A DNA stretch of 64,000 nucleotides. It comes from Vicia villosa. Lineage: Eukaryota > Streptophyta > Magnoliopsida > Fabales > Fabaceae. The DNA lies in the NCBI RefSeq assembly GCF_029867415.1, contig NW_026705418.1, forward strand, positions 434,001-498,000, written 5' to 3'. Under the pieces are notes generated by a model that was given only the letters and a program-made list of their open reading frames with translations, did no database searches and had not been told where the DNA came from. Made by a program: the position numbers and the translations under genes. Below, one piece after another: positions 11,051-20,745 of this stretch (within the stretch, counting starts at the first letter, position 1; the number at the start of each line of letters is the position of its first letter).

Positions 11051-11536
11051 CTTTGGTGGGAATTTTTCTGATGAAGTATGAATATTTGGTGAATTTTCAA
11101 AGTTTGGTTGACTTTTTCAGTTCATGCCAAAAATAATAACTTCTGACCTTTGACTTTTCTGATTTTTCCTTGATGAACCATGATCAATTCTTGATCAAAT
11201 GGTGAATGATAATTCAATATGAGGATCTTGGCGAAAAATCAGGAGTTTTGACTTTACTTTGACCACAGTTGACTTTTTAGGTTAAACAGTCGACTGTTGA
11301 CCTTCTGAGCTTTTGAATGACCGAAACTTTGAGATAGGCCTTGATACTTGTCATGGAGGTAAAGTGGGATATGTTGAGCCATATGAGATGCCTTGGAGCC
11401 ATTGATTCAGTGACTTTCTTTTGAATGAACCAAACCCTAGTTCAGAGCCTTGTATAGGAGAGTGTGTCTTGGAGCTTTGTGTATTGGTTTGAGTTTGAAT
11501 AGGAGAAAGAGTATGGGCAAATTTTGGGGTATGACA
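11051..11536 (-). repeat. Element D 3' LTR, truncated (486 bp)
   Basis: Minus-strand LTR opening TGTCATACCCC at 11536. It is colinear with the corresponding end of solo LTR F (7890-8375), with two differences noticed by eye. About 3.4 kb of LTR is missing on the left, where the sequence joins element A LTR. Confidence 0.88.
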
Positions 11537-11551
11537 GCTGCCCCTGTTCAA
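11537..11551 (-). promoter_or_regulatory. Polypurine tract of element D
   Basis: Minus-strand TTGAACAGGGGCAGC next to the LTR start. It is identical in form to the element C tract. Confidence 0.75.
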
Positions 11552-11764
11552 TTATCTTAGACCTGAAGATGTAGAGTGGTTTGTATGCCAGTCGGTATCT
11601 GAAGGTGGAAGATGATTGAACACAAGAATACCAAGAAATTTGCCCTATTTGAAGTAGGGACTTTTGTCGGAGATGGGCTTGTAGATGCCATCTGGTAGTT
11701 GTTGGAGTATGGATTGTTGCAAAATTTCTGCTTTTGTTGTCTTCTTCTTCTTTTTTTTTTGAAT

Positions 11765-12390
11765 GTTGAGGAACCGTCAAAGGTATCGACTCAAATCTGT
11801 GTTGGGTTATTTAAGGAACCGTCAAAGGTATCGACTTAAATTTGAAGCATATTGTTGAGGCACCGTCAAAGGTATCGACTCAGATATGCAGACAGATTGT
11901 ATAAGGAACCGTCAAAGGTGTCGACTTATATCTGAAATGTGTTGTTAAGGAACCGTCAAAGGTGTCGACTTAAATTTGAAGCATATTGTTGAGGCACCGT
12001 CAAAGGTATCGACTCAGATATGCAGACAGATTGTATAAGGAACCGTCAAAGGTGTCGACTTATATCTGAAATGTGTTGTTAAGGAACCGTCAAAGGTGTC
12101 GACTTAACTCTTGATGTGGGTTGTTAAGGAACCGTCAAAGGTATCGACTTAACTCTGAAGCATATCATTGAGGCACCGTCAAAGGTATCGACTCAGATAT
12201 GTAGATAGATTGTATAAGGAACCGTCAAAGGTATCGACTTATATCTGAAGTGTGTTGTTAAGGAACCGTCAAAGGTGTCGACTTAACTCTTGATATATTA
12301 AGGAACCGTCAAAGGTGTCGACTTAATATTTGAGAATAGATTGTTAAGGAACCGTCAAAGGTGTCGACTTAACTCTTGCAGATAGAGATA
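11765..12390 (-). repeat. Element D 3' UTR tandem array, ~45 bp unit, 14 copies
   Basis: Fourteen copies of a unit containing ACCGTCAAAGGT, spaced mostly 44-45 bp. A higher-order period of about 134 bp (three units) is visible near 11850-12115. Each core is bounded by complementary arms that change together: TATAAG/CTTATA (12034-12064), TGAG/CTCA (11990-12016), GTTAAG/CTTAAC (12257-12287) and ATATTAAG/CTTAATAT (12295-12329). Tandem arrays in the 3' UTR are known in Ogre-type elements and are a proposed source of satellites. Confidence 0.92.
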
Positions 12391-12939
12391 GTAATATCCT
12401 GAAAAATAGAGGTTAGTTTTCTTATGTCATGATGCATGTGTTATGTAATGAGTACCTTAAAATAAATGAGAGACTTTGTATGTTTATGAGGTGATGTATG
12501 CGATGTATGAATATGTTTGTGCCGTATGGTATGCGAAATATGATTTATGTTGTCTTTTTCCGAGAAAATAAATCTTTATGTCTTTGTGATTTTGACGTCT
12601 GGTCTTGTCTTGAAGATGTTTAGCTGGGGATTTATGATTTCTGCTTGGGGACGATCAGTAACTTGATGTACCCTGATTGGGGATTAGAGATATTGATACA
12701 CCATGTTGGAGAAGAGCAAAGTGTTGGAGAACCGGTGGTGTTGAAGATGTAGACTCTGTTGGGGAGCCATGTCTTTGTCGGGCCGAGTATGTTTGAAGAT
12801 ATCTTCTGGAGGATTACTCTGTGGGGATATGATTTTGTGAAATCTGAATTGCGGGAAGGCATGGTTGCCTTGAATATTTCCCCCAGTATTATAGTGACTA
12901 CCATTCCTGGATTTGATTAGGACATGCTACTGAGTATTT
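12391..12939 (-). other. Element D 3' UTR, unique part left of the B insertion
   Basis: Non-coding. It is related to element C 3' UTR at about 40540-40990 (shared segments around 'cagctggg-atttatgatttctg' and the following ~150 bp), which confirms that D and C belong to related families. No convincing ORF. Confidence 0.6.
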
Positions 12940-14517
12940 GATAATCTCATACCCCAATTTTTGACCTAAGATACCACCTCATATCATCTGCATATGCATC
13001 ATTTGCATCTCTAACAAATTGCATAGCTTGTGTTTGCTACTTGTGACTCAGCAGGATTTAATCAGGAAATCACTCATCAGTACAAGTAATAATCAATTAG
13101 GGTTTTGTTCTCCCTTCATTTCAAATGATTCATCTTCATCAACAATCAACATTTGTTCCTCAGAGATTCATTTCAACAAGCTCAAAGGCTCTGAATCGAC
13201 TGAATTAGGGTTTTGACTGAAGATAGCATACTCTTGACTTTTGCTCAGAATTTGACCTAATGGCTTGGGACATGATATCAAGACCTCAAGTGCATCATTT
13301 TGACCTAATCCATTGGCTCATAACATCTCCTACACCAAGATTGATCAGACAAATCCTCAGATCAGGGTTTTGAACTAGCAGGGACTGAAATCAGGGATCA
13401 CATTTGGGAAACCCTAAAAATCCCCAGGAAGTCAATCAAAGGTTTCAATCATCCTCAAATAATCCCTATGACAATATACAATGGAAATTACATCTCAATT
13501 CAAGACCTACAGACATCAATTTCATCTGGTCGACAATTAGGGTTTTTGACCTAATTCACTGAACAACTGACTTTTTAATCAGGAAATGATGCTACAACTC
13601 AAACCATGGCTCAATATCCTCTAAAGCCTCAATATGATCCATTCATACCATTCATATGGTGAGGATAGCCTGTTTCATTTGAAATCTCCAGAAACGCGAT
13701 TCGTCTGAAAAAGTCAACTGTACAAGATCACCATTGACTTTTGGGGAATTTTGGTCAACCATGACTTTTGAAGTTTTAAATCATCAATATATGATATGAG
13801 AAGTCATTTGATCAAGAAAAATCAAGAAAATCAATCAAGAATCAAAAAGTCAAAGTTTGACTTTCATACTTAGAAAATTTTTCTAAGTGTTTTTCATGGT
13901 TTTTTCCAAACTTTGAAAGGGAATTTCTCAAAATTTCACCTACAAACTGAAAAAAACTTCCAACATGAAAGTTGTAGATTTTGATCCAATGAACAACTTT
14001 GTCACATATAATTTTTTTCCATAAGATCAACCATTTAAGAGATATGGAGCTTCAAAGTTGGTACTTTTTGAAAACTTCACTTAAAACTTCATTTTTCTCA
14101 AAGTTCATGAATCTTTTTCACCCACTTCCTTAAGGATCTTGAAGAAACTTTCAACTAGGGTTTTGAAATGTGTAATATGAGCTTTCCAAAATGTCCAAGA
14201 GCATGAAAAAATATGGAGTGTAGCCATGGTTTTGTATTTTGACATTAGTGACCATTTCACTTGAAATTTCAAGCCATTTTTGCAAAGTTATGAACCATCT
14301 TACCAAATAATGCAAGTGATGACACACCAATGCAATAATTAGAAGATATTTTCTGGTTTAGGATCAGATAGGAAAGAGATAAGAAGCTTAGAGAAATAAC
14401 CATGGTTTGGTTACTTTTAACCATGTGCATTAAATGTAAAGATTCCATTTTATCTTCAAATGCCAAATCACCAAAGAAGAAGCAAGTTGCAAAGCTCTGA
14501 GTTCAGAATGTTTGGCC

Positions 14518-14526
14518 TATAAATAG
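14518..14526 (+). promoter_or_regulatory. Probable TATA box of element B LTR
   Basis: TATAAATAG, a textbook plant TATA box, about 1.57 kb into the LTR. It is conserved in the 3' LTR at 35463-35471. It implies U3 of ~1.6 kb and an unusually long R/U5 of ~3.5 kb. Confidence 0.65.
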
Positions 14527-15467
14527 AGGTCATTACCTCATTCAAATTCACACCAAAGTCTCACAAATTATAGGCTTTCTCTTTCTTTCTTAGAATGCAA
14601 GTTTCTTAAGTTTCAAAGAGGTAAAATGCTCAACCTCCAAACCCTTGAATTTCTGACCAAAGTGATGCTTCCCACAAACCACAAACATCATTTGAAACTT
14701 GTTTGAACCATCCATACACCCCAAAAACTCAAAATCACTACCTCACTTTCCAAATATGCATAACATGAGACTTATCATGCCAATTTTCATTTAAGCTCAT
14801 TTCTGACCAAGTTAATCATCCAAATACCATCCATGTACCATATATGAACTATCCCAATCATCATCCATGATCTGAAACATCAAAATCATCAAATTTGATC
14901 CTCACACCATAGCTCTGCAGATCGGGTTCCATGAACTTGCTCAAATGAATTCGAATTGTTCCAAGCATTCAAACATGTTCCATAAGGTCCATTGATGCTG
15001 TCCAGACCAAGAAACAACAACTGGAACTTCTCATTTGCAGAATTCGATTCTCACTTTTGCCGTTTTTGAAGGTAAGCTACTTGAACTTCAAACTCTATGA
15101 ATCATGCATCATGAATGAAATATGAACATACCATCTCATTTCTGCACACATGAGGATCATTAACCCTCAATCAATTGCTATTTATCTTGCACATACACGA
15201 TTTCATGATCAATCTCAGAATTAGGGTTCTTCGTGTTCATCAGAGAATTAATCATCTTAGAGCAAAAATAAATGAAATTAAAGGTCATCATCATGTTCCT
15301 CGTCCAAAACCGAGTGAGATAGACCCTTTGATCGATCAAAACAACACAGTTTTGAAGAATTTTGAAAATCAGTTAGGGTTGTGTTCTTGGCGCGTTTTTT
15401 TGGTTCAGAAAATTCAAATTGTTGTTTTAAAATATATTGAACTGGAAGCGTATGTATTACAAGCCAC

Positions 15468-15540
15468 AAGCGTGGCTCAGTTGGCAAGTGTTTTGGCTGG
15501 TGAGAGAGAGGGCGTGAGTTCAAGCCCTATTGGAGACAAA
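15468..15540 (+). other. tRNA-like (A-box/B-box) module in LTR B
   Basis: TGGCTCAGTTGG (15473-15484) matches the tRNA A-box consensus, and AGTTCAAGCCC (15517-15527) resembles a B-box at tRNA-like spacing. A short T-run follows at about 15546. The stems are degenerate, so it is not a functional tRNA gene. It may be a SINE head or captured tRNA. The 3' LTR copy (about 55037-55110) keeps both boxes and differs by a GA insertion between them. Confidence 0.55.
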
Positions 15541-16015
15541 ACCAATTTTTTGCAACCTATTTTCTTTCATTTTTTAACAAACTTTAACCATTCATTTAAC
15601 CAATCAAAATTCATTATTTTCACTTCATTTTTTTTACACTCTTTATTTAATATACATATTTTGACAATGTTAAAAAAAATCACAAAAAAAGATTCATTTG
15701 ATATATTTTTAATTAGGTTTAAAATGATACATTTTTAAGTATTTTTAAATACTTTAAATATTGTTTTTTTCATTTGATTTTCAAATTTAATCACTTGTAA
15801 ATATTTTTTGAAGTAAACCCTAATCATCTAAGTGTTAATTGAAGACAATCTTCTTGTTTATCTCGATTAAATTGATTTCTTTCAAAATTCAAATCGTTTT
15901 AAAAAACGAGCGATCCCGATTCCTTTTCAAAAACGGTAAACCATTTCTTTTTGATTTTCAAAGGAAACTATTGATTAAATCTTTTTAATTGATCAATTGA
16001 TTTTCAAAACGATGT

Positions 16016-16617
16016 GGGGCCTCTCGAATATTAGAGAGTATAAGTCCCTTTCGTTTTTCTTTGTACAGTTTTTGTTTTAACAGAAAACTTTTTCCAAATA
16101 AACTTCCAAACAGTTTTTTTTTTAACAAACAAATCTTTCAACTCTTTTTTAAAAACCATCCACCATGTTTTATGAAAATAAAACATGGGCCTCTCGAATA
16201 TTAGAGAGTATAAGTCCCTTTCTTTTTCTTTATACAGTTTTTCTTTGTACAGAAAACTCTTTCAAAACAAATCTTCAAACAGTTTTTCAAAAGCGAAGCC
16301 TCGCGTCTGTAAATAAACAATCAACCATGTTTTGTAAATATACCACGGGCCTCCATGTAGGTATAAGTCCCAAGCCCTTTTGTACATACCCACTCTAGTA
16401 CATGAAATTAGGTATTTCATTGTACGCCTTTTGTACATATCTCAATCAATGTGTTTTTTTTAACTTTGAATAACAAACCAAAAACGAAGGTTTCTTTAAA
16501 TCTTCCCAAAAATATACCATGGGCCTCCATGTAGGTATAAGTCCCAAGCCTTTTTGTAAATACCTGTTTACATAGCTGTGAATAAACTCAAGTGGACCTC
16601 TCCCCGAGTGTGAGTCC
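16016..16617 (+). repeat. Five dispersed GGGCC...TAAGTCCC hairpin units in LTR B
   Basis: Units at 16016-16048, 16187-16228, 16347-16371, 16521-16545 and 16594-16617. Outer GGG/CCC (GGA/TCC in the last) brackets an inner stem that differs: CTCTC/GAGAG, CCT/AGG, CTC/GAG. All lie downstream of the TATA box, so they would be in the RNA. Confidence 0.65.
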
Positions 16618-16811
16618 CGAGCCCTGTGTATACAAATGGATCATGCTTACAGGTATATTTCCTTCATAAACTCCATTATATACACACACTTTGTCATATA
16701 TGTATAACTGTTCATATTTGTTCATGTACTTGTTCATATTTGTTCGTACTTGTTCATACTTGTGATTGTGTTATATGCTTATTCAACTTAGTACAACACT
16801 AGGTTCCCCAT

Positions 16812-17375
16812 AGCCTCCTATTGGGCTTCGTGCAAAGAATCTCCACTAGTTTAGGTTAGGACATAGAGTATGGTTTCCCGGTGAAATCGCTCTAAGAGCT
16901 CAAACCAACTATACCATGCCTCCCCTTGGGCTTTGTACAAACGAGTGACCCTCCCATAGCCTCCTCTTGGGCTTACAATGCAAGGACCCCGGATTGTCCC
17001 TCCCATAGCCTCCTCTTGGGCTTACAATGCAAGGACCCTCGGATAGCCTCCTCTTGGGCTTCGTACAAGGACCCACGGGCTTCTTATAAGCATCCCCAAT
17101 ATCCAAATCAAAATACCCTAGGAGATTAGACATTTATCATCTCTATGATAGGAGTATCTCTTCTATATCATCACAAACAATCAATCAAACTTTTTTGCCA
17201 CAAGGCTGGCTAATCAATCCAACTTTCTTTTTGCCACAAGGCTGGCTAATCAATCAAACTTTTTTGCCACAAGGCTGGCTAATCAATCAAACTGTTTTAC
17301 CACCGTGCTGGCTGATTAATCAAAGTTTTTGTCACAAGGCTGACTTCATTAAAACTTTTGCCACAAGGCTGGTTA
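16812..17375 (+). repeat. Two minisatellites in LTR B
   Basis: First, about five copies of AGCCTCCTCTTGGGCTT with variable tails (16812-17075). Second, about six copies of a ~30 bp unit TTTTGCCACAAGGCTGGC (about 17190-17375). Both recur in the 3' LTR near 56380-56645 and 56760-56945. Confidence 0.85.
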
Positions 17376-18067
17376 AACAAACAAAAATATCTTTATCATT
17401 CTAAGCACCCTAAGTGGCATGGCCCCGGGCTTATAATGAAAAGATTTCTAAACAAAAACAAACAGATGTATGTGATGATATAGATTAGATACATCTAGCA
17501 TTTAGACGACATTTGTCTATTTTCCTTTGCTTCCACTAGCATAAGTGGGAACTACGATTGCTCTGACTTTCTCAACATCCCTTTGAGAATACGTAGGCAC
17601 AAGGTCGATCCTTGGCGAGCAAAACAAAACAAAAAAAACCATTCAAACCTTAGCACCCGTAGACCCCGAGCTACAGATGCTCTGATTCCCTCTAGGGGAT
17701 ATGTATGCAGAGGATCGCGATGATCTTTGCGAGCATAATCAAACAAACACCTTAGGTCCCACCTATTTCACAAGAACCTCCACCACAACAAGAATGGAAT
17801 AAAACATAACAAAGAAACCTATAGAGTACTATAGATACGTTGGGTGCTAATACCTTCCCTTCGTATAACCAACCCTCTTACCCGGAATCTCTCCCCCACT
17901 TTTAGGTTATTGCAGCTTTTTTCCTTTTCCTCCTTTGGAAATAATAAAAAGTTTGGTCGGTACAAAAGAAAAATCATTTTTTTGAGCACTCGAGCCCAAA
18001 GAAGGCATCAGGTGTCTCATCCACAAAAAAGAGGAACAAAAACGATTTTTCGCCCGCGACAGAAAAA

Positions 18068-18087
18068 TGGCGACTTCACTGGGGACC
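18068..18087 (+). promoter_or_regulatory. Primer binding site of element B
   Basis: TGGCGACTTCACTGGGGACC, six bases after the LTR end. It begins TGG as expected for pairing with a tRNA 3' CCA end. Ogre elements are reported to use a tRNA-Arg; the exact isoacceptor was not checked. Confidence 0.85.
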
Positions 18088-18885
18088 ATCTTTTTATTGT
18101 TTCCAAAGAAAGGGTTATTTCTATTTGTTATGTTTTTGTTACATGTGTGGTTCCTTGGTTCTGTTACTGGTGTGATTCTGTTACAAGTGATACATTATGG
18201 ACAAATCCTAACCCGGATTAAGTACACATAAGAATTAGGTGGAGGGTATAGTCATGTATGGCATACAAGGAGTTCAGTCCTTAAAAAGTCAGCATGAGAA
18301 TCCTTCCGCTCAGTGGAGGTTCCTTGTTTGTAGTATATGTTTAGCAAGTTCAGTTGCGAAGACATTATTGCTTTCATTGAACTGTAGAAGCTGAGTTGGC
18401 TGTAGAACCCCAACCCATCCTGGCCTTATTAGGACGTGGTGCAGAAACGATCCAGGTGAAGACTTGGATAGTTGTCATGCGGAGAACCACACTCAGACGA
18501 GTTTTTCTTGAGAATATTTCTAGCTCACAAGTTTAGTTGTGCAAGCCGGTAATATCCGAAAGAAGAATGTAGACTCTGACGTATCAGTAGAACATGTTTT
18601 GCAGGTGATAAACCCTAGTACTATCCCATGTTTGGTTCTCTGACCTCATGCTCGTGACGCTGGACCTTTAAACCCATGTGTACTATGTTTGAATTACCAT
18701 GTTTGTAGTACCATGTTTGCGTTACCATGTTTGAACTACCATGTTTGCTTTACCATGTTTGAATATGTGGCATCCACGTATCCATGCATTCATACATTCA
18801 TTAAAAACCCATCTTTTCCCATAAAAACATGATTTTTCCAAAAAAATTTAGAGAGTTTTCTTTGCAAACATTATAGGATTAAGTT
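18088..18885 (+). other. Element B 5' leader
   Basis: Untranslated leader between PBS and ORF1. It holds a block at 18412-18441 (AACCCATCCTGGCCTT...) also present in the leaders of C and D. It also has a ~19 bp tandem repeat around TACCATGTTTG (18680-18768, about six copies). Several upstream ATGs precede ORF1. Confidence 0.65.
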
Positions 18886-20421
18886 ATGGAGTGGGTAAAA
18901 AGGCATACAAAAAAGTATGATTTCAAAATGCCTAATGTGGAAAGGCTGAAAGAGTTAGCATCTTCTGTACAAAATCCTTCTGATTTTAGGAAAAGCCATG
19001 GAAAGCTTTTGCCTATCTTGAACACTCATGTTGATGAAGGACTTCTCAAAACTCTGGTTCAGTTTTATGATCCCGTCTACCGGTGTTTTACCTTTCCAGA
19101 CTATCAGTTGGTACCAACCTTGGAAGAATACGCCGATCTTTTGGGTATTCCTGTGTCTGACAAAATACCTTTCAATGGTTTGGAAGCCATTCCTAAGTCA
19201 CCAGTCATTGCAGCAAGTATCCACTCGAAGAAATCTGAAATAGAAAGTAATTGGACTACCAAAGGAAATTTTCCGGGTTTGACTTTGCAGTTTCTAATAA
19301 AGAAAGCCTTTGATTTCATTGACACTGGTAGCATGATAGCTTTTGAAGCTGTATTAGCCTTGCTCATTTATGGGTTGGTTCTGTTTCCCAACGTCAACGA
19401 CTTTGTTGACATCAATGCCATAAAGATCTTTCTGATTGGAAATCCTGTTCCGACTTTGCTTGGTGACACGTATTTCTCTATCCATCATAGGAATCGCCAA
19501 GGTGGCGGAATCATTGTATGTTGTGCACCTCTTTTGTACAAATGGATTGTTTCACACTTACCTAAGTCCCCTATTTTCACGGAAAACCGAGAAGGTTTAC
19601 GTTGGCCTCGAAGACTTATGTCTCTTGCTAATAATGATATTCATTGGTATACCTTGGCTCGCTGTGGTACAGAAACCATTGATAGTTGTGGGGAGTTCGC
19701 CAACGTACCTCTCATTGGCACACAAGGAGGAATTAACTACAATCTGGTCCTAGCCCGACGACAACTCGGATATGCAAATTCAGTTAAACCAATTGGTCTC
19801 ACAGTGGAATGCTACTTTTACCGAGAAGGGGAAGATCCTCAAAGGTTGAAGACAAGAATGGTGAGAGCTTGGTACGACGTCCGAAGAAAAGAAAAAGGTG
19901 GGGAAAGAAACTGCATTGCTACAAACGCCTATACCTGCTGGGTAAAGAAAAGAGTAAAGGAGTTTCAAATGCCTTATGATTATGAAAAACCCATGTTCCC
20001 TGTGGTGCCTCAACTACCCAACATTCCCATTGACACTACGGAAGAATACCAAGAGATTTTAGCCAAGATGAGGTTAGAAAAAGACGCTTGGGAAGAAAAG
20101 TTTCGTAAAACTGATGAGGAAAATAGAAAGTTGAAGAAAAGAGTGAAAGATCACGAAGAAACTCTCTATTATCAAGATGGATGGCTCATGAGCAAAGATG
20201 AGAAGATTCGTCGGAAGGATGCCGCAATCAGAAGATACATCAAAGAAAGCAAGAAGAATCTTGAAGCCTCGACAAGCAACGCTCCGACTCCTGATGATTG
20301 GAAGAATGTTGTCGACAAACTGAGAGCTGAAAAGGCCGAGTTGAGAGCTTACTATGGGAAAGAAATCATGAAGCTCAAGCTGCACAATGCATTTGGTTCT
20401 TCATCTGATGAAGATGTTTAG
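18886..20421 (+). CDS. Element B ORF1 protein (Ogre-specific, plant-mobile-domain-like)
   Basis: Intact 511-codon frame upstream of gag, the defining extra ORF of Ogre-type elements. Residues ~1-390 form a globular domain like those annotated in legumes as DUF7745/plant mobile domain, with segments such as QFYDPVYRCFTFPDYQLVPT and a run with WYDVRRKEK. Residues ~395-500 are charged with heptad character, a likely coiled coil. The first ATG follows the leader, and the homologous C protein begins at a comparable place. The function in the retrotransposon is unknown; proposals for this ORF class are unproven. It ends 324 bp before gag, and no splice or internal entry signal was identified. No frameshift or stop. 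Confidence 0.85.
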   Translation: MEWVKRHTKKYDFKMPNVERLKELASSVQNPSDFRKSHGKLLPILNTHVDEGLLKTLVQFYDPVYRCFTFPDYQLVPTLEEYADLLGIPVSDKIPFNGLEAIPKSPVIAASIHSKKSEIESNWTTKGNFPGLTLQFLIKKAFDFIDTGSMIAFEAVLALLIYGLVLFPNVNDFVDINAIKIFLIGNPVPTLLGDTYFSIHHRNRQGGGIIVCCAPLLYKWIVSHLPKSPIFTENREGLRWPRRLMSLANNDIHWYTLARCGTETIDSCGEFANVPLIGTQGGINYNLVLARRQLGYANSVKPIGLTVECYFYREGEDPQRLKTRMVRAWYDVRRKEKGGERNCIATNAYTCWVKKRVKEFQMPYDYEKPMFPVVPQLPNIPIDTTEEYQEILAKMRLEKDAWEEKFRKTDEENRKLKKRVKDHEETLYYQDGWLMSKDEKIRRKDAAIRRYIKESKKNLEASTSNAPTPDDWKNVVDKLRAEKAELRAYYGKEIMKLKLHNAFGSSSDEDV

Positions 20422-20745
20422 GATTTGTTTAGATTTTCATTTATCATTTGCTTTTGTAAGGAGCTACGCTCCAATGTTGTAACATTTCCCATTATTGCAA
20501 AAAAAATATATAATGAGTGAATAAAAGATTTGTTTATGTTCCAATGTTTGCAAGGAAATAATCTTAAAAAATGTTTGGAAAAATCATAAATTTCTTTTTG
20601 CATACTGCATATCGAGTCTGTTGTATAGAGTCTCATCTTTTGGATCTTTCTCCATTAGATCGTCAAGCTGTCGCGTCTCAAAGTTTCCCGACCGCGCTCG
20701 CAATCAGATCACAGATACAATACTCGTTCGAACAGAAGAAGAGTA
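20422..20745 (+). other. Spacer between ORF1 and gag of element B
   Basis: AT-rich, no ORF. How gag is translated downstream of ORF1 is not evident; elements C and D have a similar spacer. Confidence 0.6.

Larger units (their letters stand above)
12945..18061 (+). repeat. Element B 5' LTR (5117 bp)
   Basis: Runs from TCTCATACCCC (first dinucleotide TC, where the 3' LTR has TG) to GCCCGCGACA at 18061. It matches the split 3' LTR over its whole length with scattered substitutions. It contains a TATA box (14518), a tRNA-like module (about 15468), repeated GGGCC hairpins (16016-16617) and two minisatellites (16812-17375). The 187-codon frame at 15175-15738 is not treated as a gene because the 3' LTR copy is frameshifted. 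Confidence 0.95.

Noticed and set aside
11765..12390. CRISPR-like regular repeat array
   Set aside because: Repeats and 'spacers' are both repeated, the unit lies in a retrotransposon 3' UTR, and no cas genes occur; this is a eukaryotic minisatellite.
15468..15540. Functional tRNA gene
   Set aside because: The boxes match, but acceptor and T-stem pairing are poor and both LTR copies differ by an indel between the boxes.
15175..15738. 187-codon frame in LTR B
   Set aside because: The 3' LTR copy is frameshifted by a GA insertion and stops after 114 codons; no recognisable domain; it overlaps the tRNA-like module.
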